NCBI RefSeq assembly: GCF_951793255.1
Contig: NZ_OX636706.1
Coordinates: 2,660,001-2,724,000, forward strand
Source: Desulfovibrio piger
GTDB lineage: Bacteria > Desulfobacterota > Desulfovibrionia > Desulfovibrionales > Desulfovibrionaceae
Length of the DNA stretch: 64,000 bases
Reading direction: 5' to 3'
In this document: in pieces, positions 26,962 through 36,049 of the stretch
Position numbering within the stretch: the first letter of the stretch is position 1
How the letters are laid out: the number at the start of each line of letters is the position of its first letter
The notes under the pieces: model-generated
Told to the model about the DNA's origin: nothing
Database searches by the model: none
What the model saw: the letters and a program-made list of their open reading frames with translations, nothing else
Made by a program: the position numbers and the translations under genes

Positions 26962-27004
26962 TTTTGGCCGCACGAAACACAATTTGCCTTTCGTGCGGCC
27001 AAAA
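26962..27004. terminator. Long inverted repeat after the D-amino-acid enzyme
   Basis: Perfect 16-bp arms TTTTGGCCGCACGAAA (26962-26977) and TTTCGTGCGGCCAAAA (26989-27004) around an 11-base loop. There is no T-run on either side, so it may act as a 3' stabilising hairpin or weak terminator. Confidence 0.6.
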
Positions 27005-27083
27005 ATCCAATGCTTTTCCCTGCTTGCCTTCTGTGCGACTTCGTGTAACCTACTCGTCACATCATTGACGCGAGGTCGTAACA

Positions 27084-27920
27084 ATGGACGGACATGTCCT
27101 GCTTCTTGTGCTGGCCGCAGCCCTGCTGCATGCCACCTGGAACAGCATCGTCAAAGGCGGCTCCAACAAACTCTTCGAATCTTCCATGAACGCCCTGGGC
27201 GGCGGGCTGGGGGCCCTGCTCATCCTGCCCTTCCTGCCCGCACCGGCGCCGGAATCCTGGGGTCTGCTGGCTCTTTCCTGTTGTTTCCACCTGACATACT
27301 ACATCTGCATCTCGCAGGCCTATGACAAGGTGGACCTCTCCATGGGCTATACCATCATGCGCGGCTGTGCCCCCATGATCACGGCCCTGGCTCTGCTGCT
27401 ACTCGGCAATCACATCAGCCTCACCGGCTGGGGCGGCGTCCTCCTGCTCTGCCTCGGCATCCTGACCCTGACCCTGGAGCATGTCCACAAGGGCGCCCGC
27501 GCCGCGGACATCCTCATCTGTCTGCGCACCTCTCTGGTCATCGCGGGCTATACGCTGGCCGACGGCTACGGCGCCCGTGCCAGCGGCAACGGCGTCAGCT
27601 ACACCTGCTGGATCTTCTTCCTCAATATCTTCCCCATCCATGCCTATGTGCTCTGGCGGCACGGCGGCACCTACATCAGCTATCTGCGGAAGCGCGCGGC
27701 CACGGGCCTGTTCGGCGGCCTGTGCGGTCTGGGCTCCTACGGCATCGCCCTCTGGGCCATGACCCTGGCCCCCATCGCCCTGGTGGCGGCCCTGCGCGAG
27801 ACCTCCGTGATCTTCGGCATGCTGCTGGCCGTCATCTTCCTGCATGAACGGCTTTCCCGCTCGCGCATCATGGCCATCCTCATCGTCATGGGCGGGGCCA
27901 TGCTGATACGGCTCGGCTGA
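27084..27920 (+). CDS. EamA/DMT family transporter
   Basis: A 278-aa protein with nine to ten TM helices and the two-repeat EamA architecture; the second repeat ends ETSVIFGMLLAVIFLHERLS. Starts at 27084 with GAGG upstream. Substrate unknown. It follows the D-amino-acid enzyme but a strong hairpin separates them, so a functional link is only positional. Confidence 0.82.
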   Translation: MDGHVLLLVLAAALLHATWNSIVKGGSNKLFESSMNALGGGLGALLILPFLPAPAPESWGLLALSCCFHLTYYICISQAYDKVDLSMGYTIMRGCAPMITALALLLLGNHISLTGWGGVLLLCLGILTLTLEHVHKGARAADILICLRTSLVIAGYTLADGYGARASGNGVSYTCWIFFLNIFPIHAYVLWRHGGTYISYLRKRAATGLFGGLCGLGSYGIALWAMTLAPIALVAALRETSVIFGMLLAVIFLHERLSRSRIMAILIVMGGAMLIRLG

Positions 27921-27950
27921 TTTTTCCCGATTTTTTCATCCGTTGTGCCG

Positions 27951-27974
27951 GGCAGGCCGCTCCGGCGGCCTGCC
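27951..27974 (+). terminator. GC-rich hairpin after the second EamA gene
   Basis: Perfect 10-bp arms GGCAGGCCGC (27951-27960) and GCGGCCTGCC (27965-27974) with a 4-base loop, followed by TTCCCG. No long T-run. Confidence 0.6.
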
Positions 27975-28054
27975 TTCCCGTCCTGCCGGAGTCCGCACCC
28001 GTTGCCGCGATACGACAACGGTCGCCTTTTCCCTGCCCAGCCCCAAGGATAGCC

Positions 28055-28630
28055 ATGCCCCGCCCTTCCAGAAAAATCGCCATCATGCAGGCCGCTGCCA
28101 GGCTCTTTGCGGCCAAAGGCTACAGCGCCGTCTCGGTACGCGACATCGCAGCCGAGATGGAACTGACGCCGGCTTCGCTCTATTACTACTTTCCTGACAA
28201 GGAGACCCTGTACCGGCAGACCCTGGTCATGGTGTTCACCGGCGTGCAAAGCGCGTTCAAGGCCCCGCAGGGGACCACCGGCATCGAAAAAATGGAATGC
28301 CTCATCAGGAACGTCGTCACCTACTGCTGCGGCAATCCCATCTTCACCCGCCTTCTGCTCCGCGAGCTCAACGAAGGGCTGGAAGAGCGTCTCCACTTCC
28401 TCGCTGACAGCGTTTTTGCCACCCTCCACGAGAACTTCATCAAGATACTTGCCCAGTACGGGATCCGGGATACGGAACGGATCATGGAATCCATCGAAAG
28501 TTCCCTCATCGGCTACCTGCAGCTCAGCCGGGTATCGCACAGCCTCCGGCATTATGCCGGCCATCCCCTGACGGCCGCCGTCATCGCGGAACGGATATGC
28601 GCCCAGATCCGCCGGGAACTCCAGCCCTGA
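28055..28630 (+). CDS. TetR family transcriptional regulator
   Basis: A 191-aa regulator. The N-terminal helix-turn-helix (about 8-52) reads AAARLFAAKGYSAVSVRDIAAEMELTPASLYYYFPDKETLY in form; the C-terminal ligand domain is unassigned. Its 3' end overlaps that of the convergent ABC-2 permease gene by 50 bp. It may regulate that exporter operon or itself; no operator was identified. Confidence 0.88.
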   Translation: MPRPSRKIAIMQAAARLFAAKGYSAVSVRDIAAEMELTPASLYYYFPDKETLYRQTLVMVFTGVQSAFKAPQGTTGIEKMECLIRNVVTYCCGNPIFTRLLLRELNEGLEERLHFLADSVFATLHENFIKILAQYGIRDTERIMESIESSLIGYLQLSRVSHSLRHYAGHPLTAAVIAERICAQIRRELQP

Positions 28631-29738
28631 ACAGACGCTGGGCCTTCCAGGCCGCCAGGACCACGGCATTGAGCAGGATCAGCTGGCCCCAGAATGGCAG
28701 GACATCGGCCAGCGTCGCTCCGCGGAAGGCCATCAGCATATAGCCGGAAATGGCAGGGGTGGCAGGCACGAACTGGGCCAGACAGGCAAAAGGCAGGGGC
28801 ATGGCCTGCAACGGCCAGATGGTGCCGCTCAGGAAGAGGAAGGGGATGGACGTAGGGAGCATGAGCAGCAGGACCGTATGCTCCTTGCTGAAATATTCCC
28901 CCAGCATGCTGCCCAGGAAATGGCATACGCTGAAAAAGGGCAGCAGAAAGAACAGCAGTACGGCAAAATCCCGGACAGGCAGCAGGTCGTCCACCTGCTG
29001 CAGCACAAACAGATAATAGAAGGCAAAGATCAGGCCAAGGCACAGGGACAGCAGCACTCTGCCCGCTGCAGCGGCCATGTCGCCGGGGGCCTGGGGAAAG
29101 CGCTCCTTCCGGGTCACGGCCAGCATGGCGCAGCCGATGATCATGATCTGCTGCAAGATCAGCACGAACACGGGCGGGACCGTATTGCTGGCATAATTGC
29201 CCACGGGATTGTACAGCAGCCGGGCATCGATGCGTCCCCGCACCTGCAGGGCCAGCGCCGCGCTTTCCGGTACGCCCTGTTTGCGCAGGCGCTCCACGCG
29301 GGCCCCTGCTCCCAGGTTTTCCGTGGCCAGCCGCCCTCCCTGTACCAGCATGCCGTAGGACAGCAGATGAGCCGCCTCACTGTAGAACGGCACCACGGTC
29401 TCCTGCCCGCGCAGCAGTCCCCGTTCAAAATCCCTCGGCACCACGATGCCCCCCACCATATCGCCCGACCGCAGATCGGCAAAGGCCTGCCCCAGATCGG
29501 CATAGCGATGCAGGCGTATCCCTTCCGTGGCATCCAGACTGCGCAGCAGCTGGCGGCTGCTGGTGCTGCCATCCTGATCCACGGCAAAAAACGGCAGATC
29601 CTGCGGGACCTCATAAAAATACGGGCTGGGATACAGCAGCGAATAGAACAGGATGCCCACGACGAAGATGGAACGGGCACCACGGGAGGCCGCCAATACG
29701 GCGCATTCCGCACAAAAGCTCTCCAGTATTTTCTTCAT
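28581..29738 (-). CDS. ABC-2 type transporter permease
   Basis: A 385-aa permease (YbhS/YhhJ-like): TM near the N-terminus, a large periplasmic domain (about 45-175) with DQDGSTSSRQLLRSLDA, then about five TMs in the C-terminal half. The start at 29738 overlaps the stop of the preceding permease gene by four bases. It is the last gene of a CecR-like regulator, HlyD, permease, permease operon. No ATPase gene is present. Confidence 0.85.
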   Translation of the reverse strand: MKKILESFCAECAVLAASRGARSIFVVGILFYSLLYPSPYFYEVPQDLPFFAVDQDGSTSSRQLLRSLDATEGIRLHRYADLGQAFADLRSGDMVGGIVVPRDFERGLLRGQETVVPFYSEAAHLLSYGMLVQGGRLATENLGAGARVERLRKQGVPESAALALQVRGRIDARLLYNPVGNYASNTVPPVFVLILQQIMIIGCAMLAVTRKERFPQAPGDMAAAAGRVLLSLCLGLIFAFYYLFVLQQVDDLLPVRDFAVLLFFLLPFFSVCHFLGSMLGEYFSKEHTVLLLMLPTSIPFLFLSGTIWPLQAMPLPFACLAQFVPATPAISGYMLMAFRGATLADVLPFWGQLILLNAVVLAAWKAQRLFRAGVPGGSGRISVPR

Positions 29739-30871
29739 CGGGCGATCTCCTCTTCCTGACGGCGCGAACGCAGGCCATGGAACAGGCTTCCCAGTCCGCC
29801 GTACACGCAGGCCAGCAGGCATAGGGCCCCCAGGATGGGCCAGTGCTGGCCCAGGGCATCGCCCATCTGGATCACGCTGCCTTCCAGCCGCAGCAGCTGG
29901 GTAGACGGCAGCAGCCCCGACCAGAAACGGGCAAAAGGCGGCATGGCCAGCTGCGGGAAGGTGATCCCGGCAAAGGCAAAGGCCGGGGATGCCAGCCCCG
30001 AGACCATCATCAGGGCCAGAAGTATCTCGTCGCACAGGCCAGCGATAAAGACCGCCAGTGCCGCGCAGGCCAGCGAGAACAGCAGATAGATCACGCAGAC
30101 CGTCAGGACGGAGGCCTGTAGAGGAAAGTAGCCGCGCGCAGCCAGCAGGCCTGTCTGGAGGTAGCCCAGCATCCCCACGAGCAGGGCCGCCGGACAGACA
30201 CTGCCCCAGACCCGCGCCATGGAGGGCCGTTCCGGACGCAGACGGTGCAGGACGCAGACGCTGTACAGCAGAGAGGTCAGTTGCAGCAGGATGGGCAGGA
30301 AGGAATGGACGAGGAAGATCTTGTAATTGGCCGCGGGATTGCCCAGTGAACGCAGATCCAGCCCTATCCCCGCTGTCTGCCAGTCCGCCTGTACCGGAGG
30401 GACCCCGGATCGGCGCAGCGTATCGGTAAAGGCCAGCTTCCAGCCGGCAGTGCCAAGATCCACCAGATCCCGCCGCAGGACGCTGCCCACCGGCATATGT
30501 TGCCCATCAATATAGGCTATGGCCTGCACAGGACGCCGGCGGAGCAGATCCCGTTCAAAATGGCGCGGTATCACCAGCACGGCGAAGACTTCGCCACGGC
30601 GGATGGCGTCCCTGCCCTCGTCCGGTGAGGCGAGCAGCGCCGCAACCCGCGCACTGGGCAGGGCATCCACCCGGCGGATCAGCTCGCGGGACGTACTGCT
30701 GCCATCAAGGTCGCAGACGGCTACGGGCAAGCGGCGGAGCAGGCCATCCGCAAACAGCCCGTCAAGGATGACCATGCCGGACAGGGGCGCTATGAGCAGC
30801 AGCCAGATGAAGAGCCTGTCCCGTGGCCAGGAGCGGACTTGCGCCAGGGCGGCGGCCCAGAATGAGCCCAT
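29735..30871 (-). CDS. ABC-2 type transporter permease
   Basis: A 378-aa permease of the same layout as its neighbour, with CDLDGSSTSRELIRRVDA in the periplasmic part and five to six C-terminal TMs. The shared (C/V)D.DGS..SR motif shows the two permeases are paralogues that probably form a heterodimer, as YbhS/YbhR do. Start and stop codons overlap those of both neighbours, indicating translational coupling. Confidence 0.87.
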   Translation of the reverse strand: MGSFWAAALAQVRSWPRDRLFIWLLLIAPLSGMVILDGLFADGLLRRLPVAVCDLDGSSTSRELIRRVDALPSARVAALLASPDEGRDAIRRGEVFAVLVIPRHFERDLLRRRPVQAIAYIDGQHMPVGSVLRRDLVDLGTAGWKLAFTDTLRRSGVPPVQADWQTAGIGLDLRSLGNPAANYKIFLVHSFLPILLQLTSLLYSVCVLHRLRPERPSMARVWGSVCPAALLVGMLGYLQTGLLAARGYFPLQASVLTVCVIYLLFSLACAALAVFIAGLCDEILLALMMVSGLASPAFAFAGITFPQLAMPPFARFWSGLLPSTQLLRLEGSVIQMGDALGQHWPILGALCLLACVYGGLGSLFHGLRSRRQEEEIAR

Positions 30872-31881
30872 CAGTGTCCATCCTCCATGACGGGATCGAA
30901 AGGCCAGGCAAAAATGACGCTCATGCCCGGCCGCAGACCGGGGACGGGCTTCACGGGGCGTCCCCGGACTTCAAAGGTCTTCAGGTCGAAAGAATCCGAA
31001 TTGTTGGTGGCGCGCCAGGTGGCGTAATTGCCCAGCGGCGCCATGTAATCGACCCGAAAGACCACCTTTTTGCCGGACAGCGCGGGGATCTGCCCCACCA
31101 GCAGCCTGCCCATGCGGACATCCTGCAGCTGGTCCTCGCGGACCTGGATCACCATCCACAGATCATCCAGTTCGATGAGCGTCACCAAAGGATAGCCCGG
31201 CGCCACCAGTTCCCCCACGTCCACAAGGACCTTGCTGATCTCCCCATCCACGGGCGAGCGCAGCTCCACATCCCGCGCCATGCTCTCCACTTCCTGCAGG
31301 CGCGCTTCCAGCGCCTGGGTGGCAGCCCTGGCCGCCGCGATGTCCTCCTGCCGCGAACCGGTGACGGCTTCTTCCAGTGCGGCCTTCATGGCGCGCTCGC
31401 GGGCCCGGGCCTGGGTCAGGGCATTGACCGCTTCATCATAGCGCTGGGTGGAGACGGCCTGCTGTGCATGCAGGACACGGCAGCGGGCGTGGGTCTTTTC
31501 CGCCAGGGCCAGCGCCGCCACAGCTTCCTGATGCTGCTGGTGCAGACGACGTATCTCTTCTTCGCGCGTCCCGTTGAGCGCTTTTTCCAACTGGGCCCGC
31601 GCCCGTTCCAGCTCCTGACGGGTCTGCAGCACACGGGCCTCCATCTCCGTCCCGTCCAGGCGCAACAGCAGATCGCCCTGCCGCACGGGCGCCCCGTCCC
31701 GCCCCGGTGTCGCTGCCACCCGGGCCGAGAATTTGGCCGCGACATCTATCCGCGTCCCGTCCATCTCTCCCTGGATGAAGGTGTTTTCCCGGTCGACATC
31801 CAGCAGGCCGGACAAAGCCATGACCGCGATCCCCGCAGCCACCAGCCCCAGTACTGCCGGCAACAAGAAACGACGCATCAT
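30871..31881 (-). CDS. HlyD/YbhG-like periplasmic adaptor (membrane fusion protein)
   Basis: A 336-aa adaptor: N-terminal TM anchor (about 5-25), a biotinyl-lipoyl-like domain split around a long coiled coil (about 75-195, rich in E/A/R/Q), then VELRSPVDGEISKVLVDVGELV and a beta-barrel domain. Such proteins bridge an inner-membrane exporter to an outer-membrane channel. GGAGG precedes the start, and the stop overlaps the next permease ATG. Confidence 0.9.
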   Translation of the reverse strand: MMRRFLLPAVLGLVAAGIAVMALSGLLDVDRENTFIQGEMDGTRIDVAAKFSARVAATPGRDGAPVRQGDLLLRLDGTEMEARVLQTRQELERARAQLEKALNGTREEEIRRLHQQHQEAVAALALAEKTHARCRVLHAQQAVSTQRYDEAVNALTQARARERAMKAALEEAVTGSRQEDIAAARAATQALEARLQEVESMARDVELRSPVDGEISKVLVDVGELVAPGYPLVTLIELDDLWMVIQVREDQLQDVRMGRLLVGQIPALSGKKVVFRVDYMAPLGNYATWRATNNSDSFDLKTFEVRGRPVKPVPGLRPGMSVIFAWPFDPVMEDGH

Positions 31882-31892
31882 CTTTTCCTCCT

Positions 31893-32537
31893 TCAGCGGG
31901 CCAGGATCCCCCGGAAGAGCATCCCGGCCAATTCCCGGGCATCCGCCTCCGCATCACGCGCAGGAGAGATAGCAGAGAACATGGGATAATCACGCAGGAT
32001 GCTGAACGCCATATCCACCAGCAGGAAGGCTTTCAGGGCGCTGTCTTCTCCTGCAGGACCGGCCTTTGCCAGGATGCGGCCGATGACGTCCAGCAGGGGC
32101 AGGAACAGGGCCGAATGCAGCTCGCGCGTTTTTTCGTCGCCCACATGCAGCGAACGCCGCAGCAGCAGGAACCAGGACTGGTGGTGCTGCTTGCGTATGA
32201 ACGCGGTCAAGATCGCCGTGATCTCCGTCTGCAACATGCCGCACAGGGCTGCGGCATCCGTCTCCGCAGCCAGGGCCTCCTCCAGACGGCGTGTCATGGG
32301 GCGCACGATGCTGCCCAGATTCTCGAAAATGACGGTACGGGCCGCATCGTACAGGCCCTCCTTGCCGCCGAAATGGAAAGAGATGAGCCCCTGATTGCAA
32401 CCGGCCAGCCCGGCGATATCGCGGGTGCTCGTCCCCTCGAAGCCGCGTTCCCCAAACAGGACCAGGGCCGCTTCCAGCAAGGCCATCCGGGTAGCCTCTC
32501 CCTTGCTGCGTCTTTTATCCTCCAGCATATCGTCCAT
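31893..32537 (-). CDS. CecR-like TetR family regulator
   Basis: A 214-aa regulator with an N-terminal HTH (ALVLFGERGFEGTSTRDIAGLAGCNQGLISFHFGGKEGLY in form) and a C-terminal domain like CecR/YbiH. In E. coli, CecR controls the ybhG-ybhFSR exporter, which has the same adaptor plus two-permease make-up as the genes downstream here. The start at 32537 follows AGGAGG. It lies 11 bp upstream of the adaptor gene, so it likely autoregulates the whole operon. Confidence 0.85.
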   Translation of the reverse strand: MDDMLEDKRRSKGEATRMALLEAALVLFGERGFEGTSTRDIAGLAGCNQGLISFHFGGKEGLYDAARTVIFENLGSIVRPMTRRLEEALAAETDAAALCGMLQTEITAILTAFIRKQHHQSWFLLLRRSLHVGDEKTRELHSALFLPLLDVIGRILAKAGPAGEDSALKAFLLVDMAFSILRDYPMFSAISPARDAEADARELAGMLFRGILAR

Positions 32538-32554
32538 GCGCTTCCTCCTGCCCT

Positions 32555-32594
32555 GGACAGTAGCGCTCCCTATAATTTTAGTCAATCAATCGAT
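32555..32594 (-). promoter_or_regulatory. Promoter/operator region of the CecR-like operon
   Basis: On the minus strand a TTGACT-like -35 is followed after 17 bp by TACTGT. Just upstream lies the self-complementary AATCGATT within an AT-rich tract. This is a plausible TetR-type operator, but only one partial palindrome is visible. Confidence 0.35.
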
Positions 32595-32683
32595 TAAAAA
32601 AGAAGGGGAGCCTTTGTCTTTTTTCTCCGATACGGCAAAGTTATCCAGGGAATACTGCCCATAAACCGGACTTCACATATCTA

Positions 32684-32838
32684 TTGACATTCGAACAATC
32701 GTTAAATAAAAAATACCCATCTGGTGAGATGGCAGGAAAGGCTCCTCTCCCCCCTTCCGTTCTGCACCAGGCCGGAGGCCTCCCCGCAACCTCCTAATCC
32801 CTCCTCTATCCGGCAGGCACGCCTGCCGGATTCTCTTG
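32684..32838 (+). ncRNA. Candidate small RNA with its own promoter and terminator-like hairpin
   Basis: In a 427-bp gap without genes, TTGACA (32684-32689), 17 bp and TAAAAA (32707-32712) form a plus-strand promoter. The segment after it can fold: CCATCT/AGATGG or the alternative CTGGTG/CACCAG, then AGGCC-GGA-GGCCT, and finally 10-bp arms ATCCGGCAGG (32808-32817) and CCTGCCGGAT (32822-32831) followed by TCTCTT. No reading frame with a ribosome site lies inside. A promoter plus structured transcript of about 115 bases is inference only. Confidence 0.4.
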
Positions 32839-32880
32839 TCTACGGGCTTCCTTTCCTGACGGCCCCGCCTGACATGAAAA

Positions 32881-32902
32881 ACGCAGGTCCTAGGACCTGC
32901 GT
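32881..32902 (-). terminator. Terminator of the glucokinase gene
   Basis: Palindromic 10-bp arms ACGCAGGTCC and GGACCTGCGT with a 2-base loop. On the minus strand it is followed by a T-run (complement of GAAAAA at 32877-32882). A T-run also lies a few bases past it on the plus strand, so it may work both ways. Confidence 0.75.
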
Positions 32903-32964
32903 CATCGTTTTTCTCCGGCTTTCCCCAGCGGAAGACACCGGCGCCTCTGTTGTTGCAGAACTGG

Positions 32965-33966
32965 CTATCTTCCTGCCGGCACCCCGGCCAGATTTGCCCC
33001 CAGCCAGGCCGCGCCCCACAGTCCACTGTACGCATCCGTGTAACGGCGGACAGGGATACGCTCCAGCACCCCCAGCTCCGGAGCCAGAGAAAAAACTTCC
33101 GCAAAAGCCGGATGCTCTGTGACCACAGGATTGCGCAACACCATGCCCCCGGTGAGAAAAAGGCCGCTGTAACACAGCGTGGCCAGCCCCCAGTGCGCAC
33201 ATGTCCGCCCCAGGAAACGGGCATACCAGCGCAGGGTCGGCTGGTCTCCCACCAGACCTTCGGCCGCAGCAGCGGCAGGCGTCAGATCCCGGCCCGTCAG
33301 AAAGTGGTGCAGCACGGCCAGACCGCGCCCCGTGACCACATCATCAGGGCGCAGCAATGACCGTCCCAGCCGTTCACGGGCAAAGACCGCGAAGTCCTCT
33401 TCTTCCCGCCCCAGAAAGGCAAAGGCCTGATGCCCGGACTCTGACGGCAGGGGCGACCAGCGCAGCCGCCCGCCGTCCGCCTGCGGGACCAGCCAGCCGG
33501 CCCCCAGTCCCGTACCGGCCCCCAGAACGGCCACAGGCGCAGGCGCCTCCCCGGGAGAACAATGCGACGGACAAGGGATGTCAGCCGGTCCCAGCAGATG
33601 CAGGGACCGCTCCCCCACCCGGGTCAGGCAGGCGCAGGCCTCACAGACGAAATCATTGACCACACGGGCCCGGCGCAGACCGAACTGCGGCATGACGGCG
33701 TTCAGATCTATCCGCAAGGGAGCATTGCTCAGACGGGCGCGCAGACCATCCTGCACAGGCCCGGCAACGCCTATGACCAGCGCTGCCACCCGTGACAGCG
33801 GGGTGTGCAGACAGCTTTCCCACTGCTGCAGGACCGCATCACTGTCCTGCAGGCCGGCTGTCGGACACGTTTCCACAGCCTCCAGATCCAGCCCCCGGGG
33901 CGTGGCGGCAAAACGGGCAAAACGGCAGTGGGTCCCCCCCAGATCGATGGCGGCAAGCATGTGCAT
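32965..33966 (-). CDS. glk: Glucokinase (ROK-independent Glk family)
   Basis: A 333-aa sugar kinase phosphorylating glucose with ATP. Motifs: DLGGTHCRFARF (phosphate 1), GPVQDG...LSNAPLRID, VNDF, LGAGTGLGAGWLV (phosphate 2) and SESGHQAFAFLGREEE. GGAG lies ten bases before the start; an ATG two codons in is possible. It could feed glucose released by glycogen breakdown into glycolysis, although the glycogen operon is 20 kb away. Confidence 0.9.
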   Translation of the reverse strand: MHMLAAIDLGGTHCRFARFAATPRGLDLEAVETCPTAGLQDSDAVLQQWESCLHTPLSRVAALVIGVAGPVQDGLRARLSNAPLRIDLNAVMPQFGLRRARVVNDFVCEACACLTRVGERSLHLLGPADIPCPSHCSPGEAPAPVAVLGAGTGLGAGWLVPQADGGRLRWSPLPSESGHQAFAFLGREEEDFAVFARERLGRSLLRPDDVVTGRGLAVLHHFLTGRDLTPAAAAAEGLVGDQPTLRWYARFLGRTCAHWGLATLCYSGLFLTGGMVLRNPVVTEHPAFAEVFSLAPELGVLERIPVRRYTDAYSGLWGAAWLGANLAGVPAGR

Positions 33967-34215
33967 GGTCTTCGTTCTCCGTACGACGTGTTCCCACCAG
34001 CCTACGCAGGACGGCCCTGCAGGTCAAAAGGGCAGACACGGACGGCAGGAGCTGGCCCTGTATTGTCCCAGGACGGCACAGCAAATGCCGTTTGTTTCTA
34101 TCTCTATCCCGGCGGGATACTTTTCCTTCATGGCTGCCTGCTCGACTACGGACGCACACTCTGTCATACTGGCGGAAGCAGTGGCCGTCCCGTCCCTTTC
34201 AGCCCCGGAGTACCC

Positions 34216-34539
34216 ATGGCCCGCAAAAACGACTCGCGTTTCCTTCAGGCGAACCGGGAAGCCCTGTTCGCCCTGGCCGCCTACGCCCTGTATTTCCTCT
34301 GGTGGTATCTGACAGCCTACGGACTGGGGAGCGACTCCCCGGACAACTACAGCTATACGCTGGGCATGCCGGACTGGTTCTTCTACAGCTGTGTGCTGGG
34401 TTACCCTGTAGCCTGTTTGCTCGTCTGGGGACTGGTGCGCTTTTTCTTCAAGGACATGCCCCTTGACGATGACGATGCGTCACAGGCATTGGAAGCGCCC
34501 TCCTCCGAAAACCATCCCGGCCGGGAGGAACGTCCATGA
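34216..34539 (+). CDS. YhdT family small membrane protein
   Basis: A 107-aa protein with two TM helices (about 15-37 and 55-77) and an acidic cytoplasmic tail (PLDDDDA). It matches the DUF997/YhdT family, which commonly precedes panF. GGAG lies before the start. Its stop overlaps the panF start by four bases, so the two are translationally coupled. Likely an accessory subunit of the pantothenate symporter; function not established. Confidence 0.82.
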   Translation: MARKNDSRFLQANREALFALAAYALYFLWWYLTAYGLGSDSPDNYSYTLGMPDWFFYSCVLGYPVACLLVWGLVRFFFKDMPLDDDDASQALEAPSSENHPGREERP

Positions 34540-35990
34540 CGGCTGCTTCCTCCACGCTGCTCCCCATCGTCCTTTATCTGGCGCTTTCCTTTGTGGTGGC
34601 CCTGTGGGCCGGAAAACTTTCCCGCAAACATGAGAACGCGTCGGGCTTCCTTGAGGAATACTTTCTGGGCAGCCGTTCCATGGGCGGCTTTGTGCTGGCC
34701 ATGACCGTGGTGGCCAGCTACACCAGTGCCAGCAGTTTCATCGGCGGGCCTGGGGTGGCCTATACCGTGGGTCTGAGCTGGGTCCTGCTGGCCATGATCC
34801 AGATGCCCACCGTCTTCCTGACCATCGGGGTCCTGGGCAAACGCTTCGCCATGGAAGCCCGGGCCATGAATGCCGTGACCATCACCGATTACCTGCGCGT
34901 CCGCTATGGCAGTGACGCCGTGGCCATCCTTTGCTCTCTGGCCCTGCTGGTCTTTTTCGTGGCTGCCATGACAGCCCAGTTCATCGGCGGTGCCCGCCTG
35001 TTCCAGGCCATCACCGGCTACCCTTATGAAGTCGGGCTGGCGCTCTTCGGCATCACGGTCATCGCCTATACCGCGCTGGGCGGGTTCCGTGCCGTTGTCC
35101 TTACCGATGCCATGCAGGGCATCGTCATGACTGTGGCTTCCGTCGTGGTACTGCTGGCGGTGGTCCAGGCCGGCGGCGGCATGGAGGCCTGCATGCTGCG
35201 CCTCAAGGCCATCGATCCCGGCCTCATCACGCCCACAGGGCCCAAGGATGCCGTGCCCCAGCCCATGATCCTCTCTTTCTGGGTACTGGTTGGTCTGGGC
35301 GTACTGGGGCTGCCCCAGACGAGCCAGCGCTGCATGGGCTACAAGGACTCACGGGCCATGCACAGCGCCATGATCATGGGCACGGTCATCATCGGCTTCC
35401 TCCTGTTGAGCGTCCATCTGGCCGGGGCACTGGGCCGGGCCGTCATCCCCGGCCTTGCCGTAGGCGACATGGCCATGCCCAGCCTGATACTGGAGCTGCT
35501 GCCGCCGTTCTGGGCCGGGGTCTTCATCGCCGGGCCTCTGGCGGCCATCATGTCCACGGTGGACTCCATGCTGCTCCTGGCCTCAGCGGCCATCATCAAG
35601 GATCTGTATGTACAGTACGTCCTGAAGGGCGACAGCAGCCGCATGCCGTTGCAGCGCATCAAGCGCTTCAGTCTGGGCTGTACGGCCGCCATCGGCGCCG
35701 TTGTCTTTATGGCAGCCCTGGAGCCGCCGGACCTGCTGGTCTGGATCAACCTGTTTGCCTTTGGTGGTCTAGAAGCCACCTTCCTCTGGCCCCTGCTGCT
35801 GGGCCTGTACTGGCGCAAGGCCAATGCGGCCGGCGCCCTGAGCTCCATTCTGGTGGGGGTGGCCTGCTTTTTTGCTCTGAGCGTCCTCAAGCCCTCCATG
35901 TACGGCATCCATGCCATCGTGCCCTCTACTCTCGCGGCCCTGCTGGCTTTCCTGCTGGGGAACAGGCTGGGGACATCGCGCTCTGCCTGA
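34536..35990 (+). CDS. panF: Sodium/pantothenate symporter
   Basis: A 484-aa sodium:solute symporter with 13 TM helices. Conserved sodium-site and family stretches include YFLGSRSMGGFVLAMTVVASYTSASSFIGGPG near the N-terminus (in form) and GPLAAIMSTVDSMLLLASAAIIKDLY in the middle. The YhdT-PanF pairing supports pantothenate as substrate over other SSS substrates. Confidence 0.9.
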   Translation: MTAASSTLLPIVLYLALSFVVALWAGKLSRKHENASGFLEEYFLGSRSMGGFVLAMTVVASYTSASSFIGGPGVAYTVGLSWVLLAMIQMPTVFLTIGVLGKRFAMEARAMNAVTITDYLRVRYGSDAVAILCSLALLVFFVAAMTAQFIGGARLFQAITGYPYEVGLALFGITVIAYTALGGFRAVVLTDAMQGIVMTVASVVVLLAVVQAGGGMEACMLRLKAIDPGLITPTGPKDAVPQPMILSFWVLVGLGVLGLPQTSQRCMGYKDSRAMHSAMIMGTVIIGFLLLSVHLAGALGRAVIPGLAVGDMAMPSLILELLPPFWAGVFIAGPLAAIMSTVDSMLLLASAAIIKDLYVQYVLKGDSSRMPLQRIKRFSLGCTAAIGAVVFMAALEPPDLLVWINLFAFGGLEATFLWPLLLGLYWRKANAAGALSSILVGVACFFALSVLKPSMYGIHAIVPSTLAALLAFLLGNRLGTSRSA

Positions 35991-36020
35991 ATCATCCTCC
36001 GATAACGGACCAAAACCGCA

Positions 36021-36049
36021 AAAGCATCTCCTGTGGGGATGCTTTTTTT
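36021..36049 (+). terminator. Terminator of yhdT-panF
   Basis: Arms AAAGCATC (36021-36028) and GATGCTTT (36038-36045) followed by a seven-T run. Confidence 0.9.

Noticed and set aside
33571-34214. Long plus-strand frames upstream of the yhdT start
   Set aside because: They run antisense to glk; the coding signal and ribosome site begin at 34216.
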